Shown: positions 11,571-22,400 of the stretch, one piece after another
How the letters are laid out: every line of letters starts with the position of its first letter
Position numbering within the stretch: the stretch's first letter is position 1
Assembly: GCA_034440635.1 (NCBI GenBank)
Contig: JAOTON010001898.1
Location: 1,473,501 to 1,537,500 of the forward strand
Length of the DNA: 64,000 bases
Direction of reading: 5' to 3'
Origin: Lepas anatifera
Lineage: Eukaryota > Arthropoda > Thecostraca > Lepadidae
Made by a program: the position numbers and the translations under genes
Notes under the pieces: model-generated
The model's database searches: none
What the model was told of the DNA's origin: nothing
Seen by the model: only the letters and a program-made list of their open reading frames with translations

Positions 11571-12948
11571 ACTGGTCAGGCAGCAGTGTGCCGGTGTGGA
11601 GGTGGTGAGACAGCAATGTGTTCTGTGGAGGTGGTGAGGGAGCAGTGTGGAGGTGGTGAGGCAGCAGTGTGGAGGTGGTGAGGCAGCAGTGTACCGCTGT
11701 AGAGGTGGTGAGGAGCAGTGTGCCGGTGTGGAGGTGGTGAGGCAGCAGTGTGTTCTGTGGAGGTGGTGAGGAGCAGTGTGGAGGTGGTGAGGCAGCAGTG
11801 TACCGCTGTGGAGGTGGTGAGGCAGCAGTGTGTTCTGTGGAGGTGGTGAGGCAGCAGTGTGCCGGTGTGGAGGTGGTGAGGCAGCAGTGTGTTCTGTGGA
11901 GGTGGTGAGGCAGCAGTGTGCCGCTGTGGAGGTGGTGAGGAGCAATGTGGAGGTGGTGAGGCAGCAGTGTGCCGCTATGGAGGTGGTGAGGAGCAGTGTG
12001 GAGGTGGTGAGGCAGCAGTGTACCGCTGTGGAGGTGGTGAGGCAGCAGTGTGGAGGTGGTGAGGCAGCAGTGTGCCGCTATGGAGGTGGTGAGGAGCAGT
12101 GTGGAGGTGGTGAGGCAGCAGTGTGCCGCTGTGGAGGTGGTGAGGCAGCAGTGTGCCGCTGTGGAGGTGGTGAGGCAGCAGTGTGTTCTGTGGAGGTGGT
12201 GAGGCAGCAGTGTGCCGCTGTGGAGGTGGTGAGGCAGCAGTGTGTTCTGTGGAGGTGGTGAGGCAGCAGTGTGCCGCTGTGGAGGTGGTGAGGCAGCAGT
12301 GTGTTCTGTGGAGGTGGTGAGGCAGCAGTGTGCCGCTGTGGAGGTGGTGAGGCAGCCGCGTGCCGTGGTGAGGCAGCAGTGTGTTCTGTGGAGGTGGTGA
12401 GGCAGCAGTGTGCCGCTGTGGAGGTGGTGAGGCAGCAGTGTGTTCTGTGGAGGTGGTGAGGCAGCAGTGTACCGCTGTGGAGGTGGTGAGGCAGCAGTGT
12501 GCCGCTGTGGAGGTGGTGAGGCAGCAGTGTGTTCTGTGGAGGTGGTGAGGCAGCAGTGTGCCGCTGTGGAGGTGGTGAGGCAGCAGTGTGTTCTGTGGAG
12601 GTGGTGAGGCAGCAGTGTGCCGCTGTGGAGGTGGTGAGGCAGCAGTGTGTTCTGTGGAGGTGGTGAGGCAGCAGTGTGCCGCTGTGGAGGTGGTGAGGCA
12701 GCCGCGTGCCGTGGTGAGGCAGCAGTGTGTTCTGTGGAGGTGGTGAGGCAGCAGTGTGCCGCTGTGGAGGTGGTGAGGCAGCAGTGTGTTCTGTGGAGGT
12801 GGTGAGGCAGCAGTGTGCCGCTGTGGAGGTGGTGAGGCAGCAGTGTGCCGCTGTGGAGGTGGTGAGGCAGCAGTGTGTTCTGTGGAGGTGGTGAGGCAGC
12901 AGTGTGCCGCTGTGGAGGTGGTGAGGCAGCAGTGTGCCGTGCTCAGTG
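11557..12948 (+). repeat. 29/30-bp minisatellite starting at the IFT56 stop codon
   Basis: Roughly 45 units of GTGTGCCGCTGTGGAGGTGG-TGAGGCAGCA (30 bp), often alternating with a 29-bp variant (GTGTGTTCTGTGG...), giving a 59-bp dimer. The first unit overlaps the gene end: the last codons and stop read GTGTGCCGCTGTAG followed by GGTCAGGCAGCAG, against unit GTGTGCCGCTGTGG and GGTGAGGCAGCAG. The protein end ENRVPL is conserved in the family, so the coding sequence is probably the source of the repeat. Long minus-strand frames here are repeat artefacts. Confidence 0.9.
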
Positions 12949-14024
12949 GTTGCAGACTGTCCGTCGTTGTTGTTCCGCCACTTGTCAATGGTGGCCTCCG
13001 TCCGTCCCTCCGTCCGTCCAAAACTGGTTTGCGCTCGGGTGCAAAACCAGTAATTAAGGGTGTAGAGTGTAAAAGTCGTGTTGCAATATATAGCCGGCGA
13101 CTGGAAAGCAAGAAAAGGAATAAAGATAATGTTCGGGGAAGTTTAAATATATTCGGCGCTAACAAGGCATTTTCTAAATATATCTCGATTTGATCAATTT
13201 TGGCTCACTGTAACGTTCCGATTCAACGGGTGTGGTTCAAACTTGGCTCCAGAGTAGAAGGCGATAAGGAGATTCCTGCGCTGTTTCAATTCTTCCGTAT
13301 CTGTTCCGGTTCCCGAGATCGTGGGGGGGGTGTGATCGGACCCCGGGGCAGTGGTGTGTATGAAAAGAGCCCAGGCGGTGGCGGGTTAGTATATCACGAG
13401 AAATAGCGGAAATTGATGAATGTTACTTTGGTTCCTGATAGCAGCCTGTCTTAGCTAAAAAACGGTTTGTGATGTGAGAGTTGGTCGCTGGGCGCGCCTC
13501 TGCCCAGTGACGCCCGGCCAAGGACACACCCTCGGGTGAGGGTGCCTGCCCTTGCGGCTCAGCGGTTGATCAGCAGTGTTTCTCTAACGCTGAGTGATGG
13601 GAGACCTCACAGGTTCATTTGTATTCGTATTCATTTTTGGCTTAAATCGAGCAGGTTCAATCTGACGCAAAGTATTTCCAATTCATGCGCTGATTCGACG
13701 TCACGCTAATTTGGAGACTTTTACTGCTAACAGAGGAAAATTAAATAAAACAAAATATATGCTTATTGGCCATTTTCCTCTAAAACCACCAAAGTCTGAA
13801 ATTGCACTAAGGTACCACGTTCCCCCAAACTCCTCTGGGAGGGGCCCACGCACATGGCCAGTCAAAATGTATTATTTCTAGTACTTGAAGTGTGCAGGTC
13901 CTCTGAACCGCCGTGACACCCAGGATCCTCTGTCGACAATAGCACCCTATCTGGTCAGCTGGGCCCACTTAACCGATAAAGCCACCATAGCCAGCAGTGC
14001 CTAGTCTGACCAGCTGTGCCCTCT
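12949..14024. other. Spacer with degenerate CAGCTGGGCCC-type repeats near its end
   Basis: No gene is recognised. 13890-14020 carries degenerate repeats of the CAGCTGGGCCC / CCAGCAGTGCC type, similar to 15570-16230. Confidence 0.4.
13119..13124 (+). promoter_or_regulatory. Candidate polyadenylation signal for IFT56
   Basis: AATAAA in AAGGAATAAAGATAATG is the first canonical hexamer I noticed after the stop and beyond the minisatellite. If used, the array would be transcribed as most of a 1.5-kb 3' UTR. Confidence 0.35.
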
Positions 14025-14928
14025 TTAACACCCGCACTGGAGAGGGGTCTGGTACTAACGCGCTGTGGAGGGTCCTGGTAGCCCCCCTCCCCACTCCCTG
14101 AGATCTCGGAAACTAAGATGCGTAGAAAAACGCCGGATAGGGGTGGGTGAGGCTATGGTGATCTACATCAGCCAATTTTCACTGAGTTAGCTCAATATTT
14201 TTGTAAGATCAAACGAGGTCATAGAGGTCAGATCTTGGCCGTGGTCGGTACCTATTGGGAAATACCGTAATTATCCGGGAAAACGTCGGGAAAATGCGAA
14301 AGGCGGACCAGGGTTATAGAGAGGAGGTCGCAAACAATATTTCCTAAAATGCTGGGCACTAGGTCATTCAAGGTCATTGACCTATGGCGTCACAATATGG
14401 TATAAACCCTATAATGTACACTATAACTATCGCTATTGTAACCGTTAAACGGGAAATGAGGATTGACCTTTACCTATGGCCTTTGACCTTGACCTTGACA
14501 ATGAGTTACCTTACATATGACATCATAGCATAATATACGTCAGACTATGTAACGTCATTTGACCGGAAGCACTGGGGCCAAAGACTGCAAGTGCTGTTAT
14601 GACATTGACCGCTGACAGTTGACCTTGACCTTCATTTAACGTTATCCTGACATATCTTCCCGGTTATATGGAGTTATGACGTTATAACTTGGTCTCGAAT
14701 GCAAGCGAACTGGTCCGACCGCGCGATTGTGGCGATCTCAAAATGTAGGTCTGACTTTGAAAGTCTATAAGTAAAAAAATTGGACTGATTTTCAAAATTA
14801 TTTCACTAATCGACCCGCCGTTGAATTCTGTTCAATGTGGCCAAGTATAGTTTTTAGACTACGATCAGTCTCCGGCCACCTCCGAAAAATAGGGAGCCTT
14901 CGAGCCCCCCCTCCGGTGCGCGTGTTAA
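14025..14928 (+). mobile_element. TTAA MITE, family C (copy 1)
   Basis: It is bounded by TTAA at 14025-14028 and 14925-14928. The left end reads CACCCGCACTGGAGAGGGG and the right end CCTCCGGTGCGCGTG, an imperfect inverted repeat. Inside are GAGATCTCGGAAAC, GTAGAAAAACGCC, an AGGTCA-T-TGACCT site and a TTGACCTTGACC run. There is no coding capacity. Confidence 0.8.
14371..14383. promoter_or_regulatory. Perfect IR-1 AGGTCA-t-TGACCT (EcR/USP-type consensus) in a MITE
   Basis: AGGTCATTGACCT is an exact one-base-spaced inverted repeat of the nuclear-receptor half-site, preceded by another AGGTCA four bases upstream (14361), forming a direct repeat. Consensus EcR/USP sites have this form. Binding is not shown. 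Confidence 0.5.
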
Positions 14929-15563
14929 CGCGCGCAGTGAAGAGGGGTCTGGCGTCAACGCGCAGTGGAGGGGAGTCCCAAAGTGCCCCGTGAGATCTAA
15001 AAAAACCAAGAGGGTTAGAAAACGCCCTCTGGGGGAGGTGAGGGCGATGGTCCTCTACCTTATGGCAATGTTTTATTGACCTAGGCTAATATCTCAAATG
15101 TCAAACGAGGTCGTCAATATCACATCCAGGGCATGCTGGAGACCTATTGGGAAATGACGTGATTATGCGGAAAAAGCGGGGAATGCGCCTAAAGTGGTCT
15201 AAGGCCATAGCGCGATGGTCCTACACAATGCCCGCTGAAATTTTTAGGTCAGGGTCATTCAAGGTCAATGACCTATGATGTGAAAATGTGATATATTCCC
15301 AATAATCTACAATACATCTGGCACTATGGCACCCTTTAGGCGGGAAATGAAGGATTTACCTTGAAAAGCCTTTGACCGTGACCTGTGACACTGACGCTGA
15401 CCTTGAGTAGCCTTAACTATGAACTCATAGCATTCACCAAGCGACGCGCTCATAAATTCTTTCAAATGTGGCCAAGTCGCGTCTTCCGGCGGCGAACAGT
15501 TCTACCGTAACCTTGGAAAATAGATGGGGGCACTTTAGGGCCCCTATCCACTGCACGTGTTAA
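14925..15563 (+). mobile_element. TTAA MITE, family C (copy 2), sharing its TTAA with copy 1
   Basis: It begins at the same TTAA (14925-14928) that ends copy 1 and ends at TTAA 15560-15563 after CCACTGCACGTG. It keeps the family order but has lost the middle of the right half. One shared tetramer between two elements means one inserted into the boundary TTAA of the other. Confidence 0.8.
15262..15274. promoter_or_regulatory. Perfect IR-1 AGGTCA-a-TGACCT in family C copy 2
   Basis: AGGTCAATGACCT is preceded by TTCA, giving the extended half-site TCAAGGTCA used by FTZ-F1/ERR-type receptors. It occupies the same element position as the sites at 14371 and 45532. Confidence 0.5.
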
Positions 15564-15569
15564 GTGAGA

Positions 15570-16230
15570 AGGTCATTGTGGCAGGCACGACGATTTTAGC
15601 CTGCGCTATGACTATCAGGTCCCTCGTTAACAGAGGCACCTTTGAACCAGTAGGACGGACCGTTCTTCGTATGGCTCTACATCGTCAGCAGGCCCTCCCT
15701 AGTCACCTGGGCCCTCTAAAGGCGAGACTAAGGGCCCTGTTGGCCCTCGAAACCTACCAAAGGTCTCTGTAGCTCTTAGGGTCTTTTGAAACATGTAGAC
15801 AATTTTGTGAGCCGTAAGGCCTTTATGACTATTAAGACCCACTATAACAATAACACCTATAAACTATAGCCAGCAAGGTTCATTGTAAACCATAGGGCCT
15901 TTTACACTCAGCAGAATATTTTTTGTCTAGCTGGGCCCTCCATTTAAGGGACAAGGCCACCGTGGATAGTAGGGCCCTTTGTAGCCAGCAGGGCCTAATT
16001 TGACTATTACAAGAAGTCTTAGGACTCTGAAGCCAGTTGGACACACAATTGACCGTAGGCCCCACTCTAAACAAAAGGACCCTTTCTAGTCAGCTGGGCT
16101 AGAAAGGGCCCTTTTTCGTAAGCAGATTTGGAGCATCCTGGTGACCCTCTGCGTCCAGAAATTATCTGTAACGCTGTCCAGCAGGGTCCTCTGGGCGCAA
16201 GTCCAGGCTACCCTATCTCCGTTACATCAC
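15570..16230. repeat. Degenerate CAGCAGGGCCC-type repeat region
   Basis: Imperfect, irregularly spaced copies of CCAGCAGGGCCT / AGCTGGGCCCT are scattered here on a unique background, resembling 13890-14020 and the longer block at 62640-63700. It is an old, decayed minisatellite. The rest, up to 17010, shows no gene. Confidence 0.5.
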
Positions 16231-17010
16231 ACACAGCATTCTGTATGTCAGTAACAGGCGCGATTGCTTTAGCGATATGATGTACCTACTATTGCAGGCT
16301 ATAATTGCTACAGTAATGACGCTAAGGCGGGAAGTACAAATGCAGCCACGTCATTGGTCCCGTTATTGCTGTCCCTCCCCGCCTCCACTGCTCATTGCCC
16401 TCCCTCTTCATTGGTTTTCCATCACAAAGCCCTGCTGATCAGTTCAGTGTCTGGCTGTTTGGATTTCTGATTCCTAGTGACATAATTATATCAAAAGCTA
16501 AAAACATTTTGGCTGGGATTCAGCTCTAAAATACCCATACACGTGATGTCTAAGATATAGTCTTAATGGCTCTAAAAATGCCCAATGTGTTTATGGAGGG
16601 CAGGTTCAGAAAAGTGCACTGTTTGTGAGTTTCTGAGGCGATGCTATCAAGTCGGTGTGGTTGTAGTATACCGCCGAGCCGTTTGTATGCCGCTTACACC
16701 TGCTTTAGCAGGAGGATTACTGCACTGCTGCGTCGACTCCGCCCTCAAAGTGCCGACTTTTTCACACAGAACATCCGACGCGCCGATGCTTTTGGCATCG
16801 ACTCCCTGTCCTGCAACCGGAGCGATCAGGGCCTTCCCTAACCAACTGGGCCCTCGATGGAGCTGAGTGAGCTCTCTCTCTGTCCGCCAGAAAATAAATT
16901 TTTGAGAGTTTTTGTTTGTTCGGAAGGAATTCCTTTGAAAGTGACTCAAAATTCCTACGGAAGTTGTTGATTGGGCTATCTACTCGAAACCTGGACGCAC
17001 AATATAGCCA

Positions 17011-17220
17011 ACACATAGTGATTATATATTCGGGGACAGCCTTTCCTTAGAACTTCATGAACGCAATTGATCAGAGAAATTCTTGGCCATAGTGTGAGCC
17101 GAGACCTCGAATTTTAGAATTCGAGGTCTCGGCTCACACCATGACTCGGAATGTATCTGATGAATGTGGCCTTTATGAAGATTCTGAGAAAGGGCTTCGT
17201 CCGAATATATAATCACTGTG
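17011..17220. repeat. Foldback element with a perfect 22-bp hairpin core
   Basis: The whole segment folds on itself. Outer arms ACATAGTGATTATATATTCG (17013) and CGAATATATAATCACTGTG pair. Intermediate positions are diverged. The core GTGTGAGCCGAGACCTCG at 17092 pairs perfectly over 22 bp with a 4-nt loop. The core being perfect while the arms have drifted is unusual. Confidence 0.85.
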
Positions 17221-18055
17221 TTTTGTTATGATGTACGTCCAGGATTAGAGAAGATGGGCCAGTTATCAAATTTTCTACGAGCAACCATGCTCCTCAGTGC
17301 AGCACTCCGAAATCGATCTATTTTTGAAAAAAGTTTCTTCTGAAGAGGAAGTAATACTTCGGGCCCTCAAAAGTCTTTAAAGTAATATGGTAGGAACACA
17401 AATGTCTTGTCATGGCGCAGTGGAGATATTTCAGGGCCGCTTTGGCTTAAAGCAATTTTTGGGGATAAATGTATTTGAAAAAAATTAGCGAACTAGGTTT
17501 CTCTCGACATTAGCCACATCCGCCGCTCAACGTTTTTTTCTTTTGCTCTCCGATATTTTTGGGTTTCAGAGAGGTATTTTCGGTGCTATCGCAGGAGCCC
17601 CTTTCGGTACCGTCCCAACCCCCTTGAGCGAAATCCTGGCATTGCCCCCGACACGAAGGGTGGGAAAAACCCGCCCCGCCCAGACAGGAATGGGGTTGGC
17701 TTCTCCCAGGGGCCCACATTTTACCTCCAAAAAGTTACTAGTGCTGGAGCACCAGCATCACTAATGGTGGTCACACTCCTGAGGAACAATTTACACACTT
17801 GAAAAGGTCAAATAGTTATGGCTCTTCCTCTTATTCAACCTGTGTTTGGATGCCAGCCAAGCGAGGAGGCTTGGGAGGAAGTGTGGCACCGAGACTCGGC
17901 TACTCAAGGCAGATAACAACTTGACGCCATTATTGCAGAAGTCGTCGAGGTCGCCATAAAGTCAGTGTCTGACCCAGAGTGGCCTAGCCGGGTCTGTATC
18001 ACCTCACTAAACAGCCTAAACGTAAGGCGAAAATGCAAGGCCTGAGCAGGATTCT

Positions 18056-19073
18056 TTAACCCTCGCCCACCGGGGGGCCATCGATGGCCCCCTAAGGTTT
18101 TTCGGGATAGCAGAAAAACGACGAGGCGCAGCACCGCGGTTGAGGGCTCTACCTCTCACTGCATCATTTTCCCATCATCCCTGAAATTTTTACCCCGGGT
18201 CACCCAAGGTCAGGTCACCAGACGAGGTCAACCAAGGTCACCTCACTTCACTTTAGAGCTCTGTAAGAGCTACATTTCAAAGTCGATCGATTTGAAACTT
18301 CCTACACTTCATGACCCCTCCAGGGTCTGCAAGGTGTATATCCGGGATTTTTCGATTTCGTGCCTGAGGTCAGGTCACGAGGCGACCTCTCCCATTGGAA
18401 AAGCATGGGGAAAAGCTATTTCATGATATAAAAGCCACAAAAATGATTGCAAATACTCAGATTGCTCAGAACAACGTTTTTGGACACCCTTTCACGGATC
18501 CCAGGGGTCATATTTGCCCTTTGAATTTTCCAAGGTCATCCAAGGTCACCGTAGGTCAAAAACAGTATTTTGACAATAACTTTTGACCTAATTGAGCTAG
18601 AGCAGTGAAACAAACACCATCGTGTTTGTCTTGTCACTGGCTTTCATTTGATATACGGCAAGGTCACTTTTACCTTTCGTGACCTCAGGTCATATTAGGT
18701 CACGAGGTGACCTCTGGCGGTCAAACCACTGGCGGAAGGTCTTTACGTTCCACATAGCGGAAAAGTACAGGCAATTTGCTATCAAATGTACTTTACCAGG
18801 CCTCAATAGCTCTAATGACATAAGAGTTATGCCCAGTTTGCTTAATCATTGCATATTTGAGTGAAAATAGCCAATCTTGACCTAATTTGACCTCTGGAGG
18901 TCAAACCATTGACCTGAGCACTAAAACATGCGAAGTAATTTCTTACTGAATTCACGCGAGCTTTCTTTGCACTTTGCAGATTTGCGCTAACGCCCATATT
19001 TTGGAGTTAGAGGGGGAGCCATCGATGGCCCCCGGTGGGGCGAAGGTGGCGCCGGACCCCGGTGGGCGGTTAA
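18056..19073 (+). mobile_element. TTAA MITE, family A (copy 1)
   Basis: It is flanked by TTAA at 18056-18059 and 19070-19073. The left end reads CCCTCGCCCACCGG and then GGGGGCCATCGATGGCCCCC, an exact 20-bp palindrome. The right end carries CCATCGATGGCCCCCGG and GGTGGGGCGAAGG in inverse order. The interior is dense in AGGTCA/TGACCT, for example a GGTCACGAGGTGACC block at about 18700. It holds the unoccupied TTAA (18842-18845) that is filled in copy 2. No protein is encoded. Confidence 0.85.
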
Positions 19074-19234
19074 AGAGTTAGCAAGCTGACTGAAATGCAT
19101 TTCTTGGCTGAAATAGTTCGGAAACGTGGAGGATGTCTATCTGAAATGACAGCTGTACTGGAGAGTCCAACAACAGCTGCCCGGGGTGCCTTTCCGTGGC
19201 GTCAGGGGGCAGGTAGCCCGCTCTGTTAGTGGTC

Positions 19235-19446
19235 TCACCAGCAGCCCGGAACCAGCTCCGAGTCGACGCAGGTCAGGGCGTTCTCGTCCACGCTCTTGCC
19301 CCTCTCGCACTTGGTGAGCCGGGGGTAGTAGTTGATACAGGTCACCAGGCGGTCGCACTCGCCGGTGGCGAAGCGAGGGAACGCCCCGAAGCGAAGCGAA
19401 GCCGACCCCACCGGGATCTCTTGCGGGCACGAGTACCCCACCAGCT
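19235..19446 (-). CDS. Cuticle gene exon 5 (CBM14 domain 3 and stop)
   Basis: It follows CACCTCGGGCAG, phase 1, and reads LVGYSCPQEIPVG, FGAFPRFATGECDRLVTC, YYPRLTKCERGKSV and LTCVDSELVPGCW, then TGA at 19235-19237. Six cysteines complete the third domain. No canonical poly(A) signal was seen nearby; family A MITE copy 1 starts only 162 bp further on. Confidence 0.88.
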
Positions 19447-22400
19447 CTGCCCGAGGTGACACAGAGTCGGGTCAGGTCAGCAGAGGTCACAAGTGAACGG
19501 CAGTGAATATCGTTCTGGTGACTTCAGGATACCAAGAATGTGGCGTTGTATTCATCAGTTCTCGGGAGCTGGGTCCAGGATCCTACCCCGCTAAAGGCCG
19601 TGAAGTGTTCTCGTATGATACACTCAGCAGGGTGTGTGCCGACTCTGAGCCGCGTCGATGGAGCCCGCTTCTGACGTCCTCATAGGCGTAGGCGGCGCAA
19701 CGGGGGAGGGGAAGCACGGGGGTATTGTGCCCTACCTCCTTGGATGGACCATCGAGGTGCCTCCTTAAAGGGAATGTGGCACCTTTAAAATGGGATTTAA
19801 ACTGAGATAGCTGGGAGGTAGAATATGCCGTAAACTTATTGTTTCGAATTTCGTTTGTTCTAGAATTCATTTGCGGAGAAATAGGATTTGAATGAGCGGA
19901 TCCCGACCCCCTAGCCACGCGCCGGCTACGGCCACCACCGCCGACGCGTCGCGCGGTCCAACGGCTCATATGTGATGGGGAAGGCGTGAAATCAGTAGGT
20001 TCAAAAAGTGAGGCTTCTAAAAAATGAGTTCTGAGAGAAACAAAATTGCCGTTTTCACAGCGTGAAAGCTTGGGATGGAGGTGCACGCTCGATCCACGGA
20101 TCAGGATCCTTGATTTCCAAAGAAGATTAGCTGGGATCGCCTAGCAAAGCAGCTGGTTATTCTAGCATCTCTATTATAACGCTGGGTGGAAAAAATTACC
20201 GGTTTCGGTTCATATTGCATTTTAAGACACAGGCCAAAAAATATATGCCTCACAATACTTTAACATGGCCGGGGATGGCGGGTCGGTAGGGGGTGAATGT
20301 TCACCTTCTTCGCGAACGGTAAGTTCTGGGACAAATGAAATGCCGATAAAATGGTTTCTCGACACGCTCTATCACATGGCTGTTTCTACAGTATGAGTTG
20401 ACTAATTGCATTTGTCACCTCACAATCTTGAGTGATTCTCACTTTGTTCTCTAAGAATACTACCTACTGCATAATTTGATACAGAAAAATTTCCGGCATC
20501 GGCTCTGAAGTGAGAGGGCAGGGGGAAGCACCGTCCCCTCAGCCAAAAAGTTTAGGGGAATCGCCCCCACTGCCCCCACGGCTCCTGCACCTATAGTCCT
20601 GAGTAGCTTGATGCAGACAGCGTAACAAGGGCACTGGTTAATGTCTTAGGCCTAGGTCCTTGTAGCATTCTGGGGGACACTATTTTTTGATAGGGGAGCA
20701 CCACTATTTGAGGGCACCGGCGCCCCTTCTGATTGGTTTTTAGGCTCCATGAAATCCGCCGCGTCCGAACGCGACCTCCACCTGATTTAGAGGCGCGTTC
20801 ACCAACTGTGGTTTGGTGTGCTAACTCTCTTTTGGAGGAGGGGGTTGGGGATCGGATAGACTGTGGGGTATCCGTCTGGGGTTGAACCCCGATGCGGCGT
20901 GGAAATCGAACTCTCCCCTCCCCGCATCCCCGCACCCTTCCCCTCCGCACCACCTAATAGGTACGTTTAAATAATCCCTCAGGATCTAAACAGCACCTCA
21001 TTCCGTCCCACCATTCCCCTCCCTCGTTAAAAAGTCCTGGATCCGTCCATGCTCATCACCCCTGTCATGCTTCTCGCTCCCCTTCTGTTACCACGCCTCG
21101 CAACACTAGGTCCGTTTGAAAACCGCCACCTATAATGGAACACTAGCGCCACTTACGTTCAGCATCGCCAATGGAGCAGACGGGGAGCAGGTCGGGCCAG
21201 TTGCAGCTGTGACTCGCCTCGTCGTAAGCCAGGCCCTCGGTGCAGAGCTGAGGCTGCGGCTCTCCCGCTATGCACTTCACGAAGTAGTCGGAGCAGCCTT
21301 CGTCAGCCGGGAAGATACCGAAGCTGTACGGACATGCGCCGGCCCGAGCTGGAGAAGCTGTCGGAGGAGCCCGCGGTCAGAGCTGGAGAAGCTGTCGGAG
21401 GAGCCCGCAGTCAGAGCTGGAGAAGCTGTCGGAGGAGTCTGCGGTCAGAGCTGGAGAAGCTGTCGGAGGAGCCCGCGGTCAGAGCTGGGGAAGCTGCCGG
21501 AGGTGCCCGCGGTCAGAGCTGGGGAAGCTGTCGGAGGATCCCGCGGTCAGAGCTGGGGAAGCTGTCGGAGGTGAGTCGCGGTCAGAGCTGGGGAAGCTGC
21601 CGGAGGAGCCTGCGGTCAGAGCTGGGGAAGCTGCCGGAGGTGAGTCGCGGTCAGAGCTGGGGAAGCTGTCGGGGGAGCCGAGGTCAGAGCTGGTGGAAAG
21701 GCAATGTGACATCGTTATCATGCAACGGGTATATATTTTACTTCATTCCACATAATTATTTCCCTCTCTCCTCTCGAGTGCTAGTAGAAAATGCGTGGGC
21801 GGGGTATGATCCGAGGCAATGTCTGGGGAGGCTCGAGCCCCTTACCCCCCCCCGCCCCTCGAAATAAATTATCGTGTCTGCCATTGCTAGGACTCTATTT
21901 TTCCCATATTCTCATATTTTGATGACGTTTTGAACTTCTGTACTAGGAACATGTTTTGTCTGCTGTTCTAGTGAGCAAGTCATCCCCCAGAGAGATACCC
22001 GCAGCCGACCCTTCAGCCGGCTACTGCCTACCCTACACGTGACACCTGCCAGATTGGCCGCACAAAGGACCACAACTGCCTGCAATGTGGAGAACTCCAC
22101 ACTGCCGAGCACCTGCTGGTAGTGCTCAGCAAGGCTGCCACCCGGGCCCAACTGTGGGCAGGTCCAGCGGCGGATCCAGGACAACATTTCGGGGGGGGGC
22201 TTATCGACGCACCAACTGCCAGGGTCATATAGCAACATTTCGGGGGCGGGGCTGAGGGGCTCGACCCTCCCCGCCATTGCCTCGCAACAGACTTCGGCTA
22301 TGCATTGACTTTAGGCACTCTGACATTTTGAGGGGGCTTGAGGGCCCCCCTAGCCCCCCTTGTATCCGCCACTGGGGGTTCCCATAACTACAATGGACTA

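Noticed and set aside
11364..13165. Minus-strand proline/histidine-rich frames
   Set aside because: They arise from the 29/30-bp minisatellite after IFT56.
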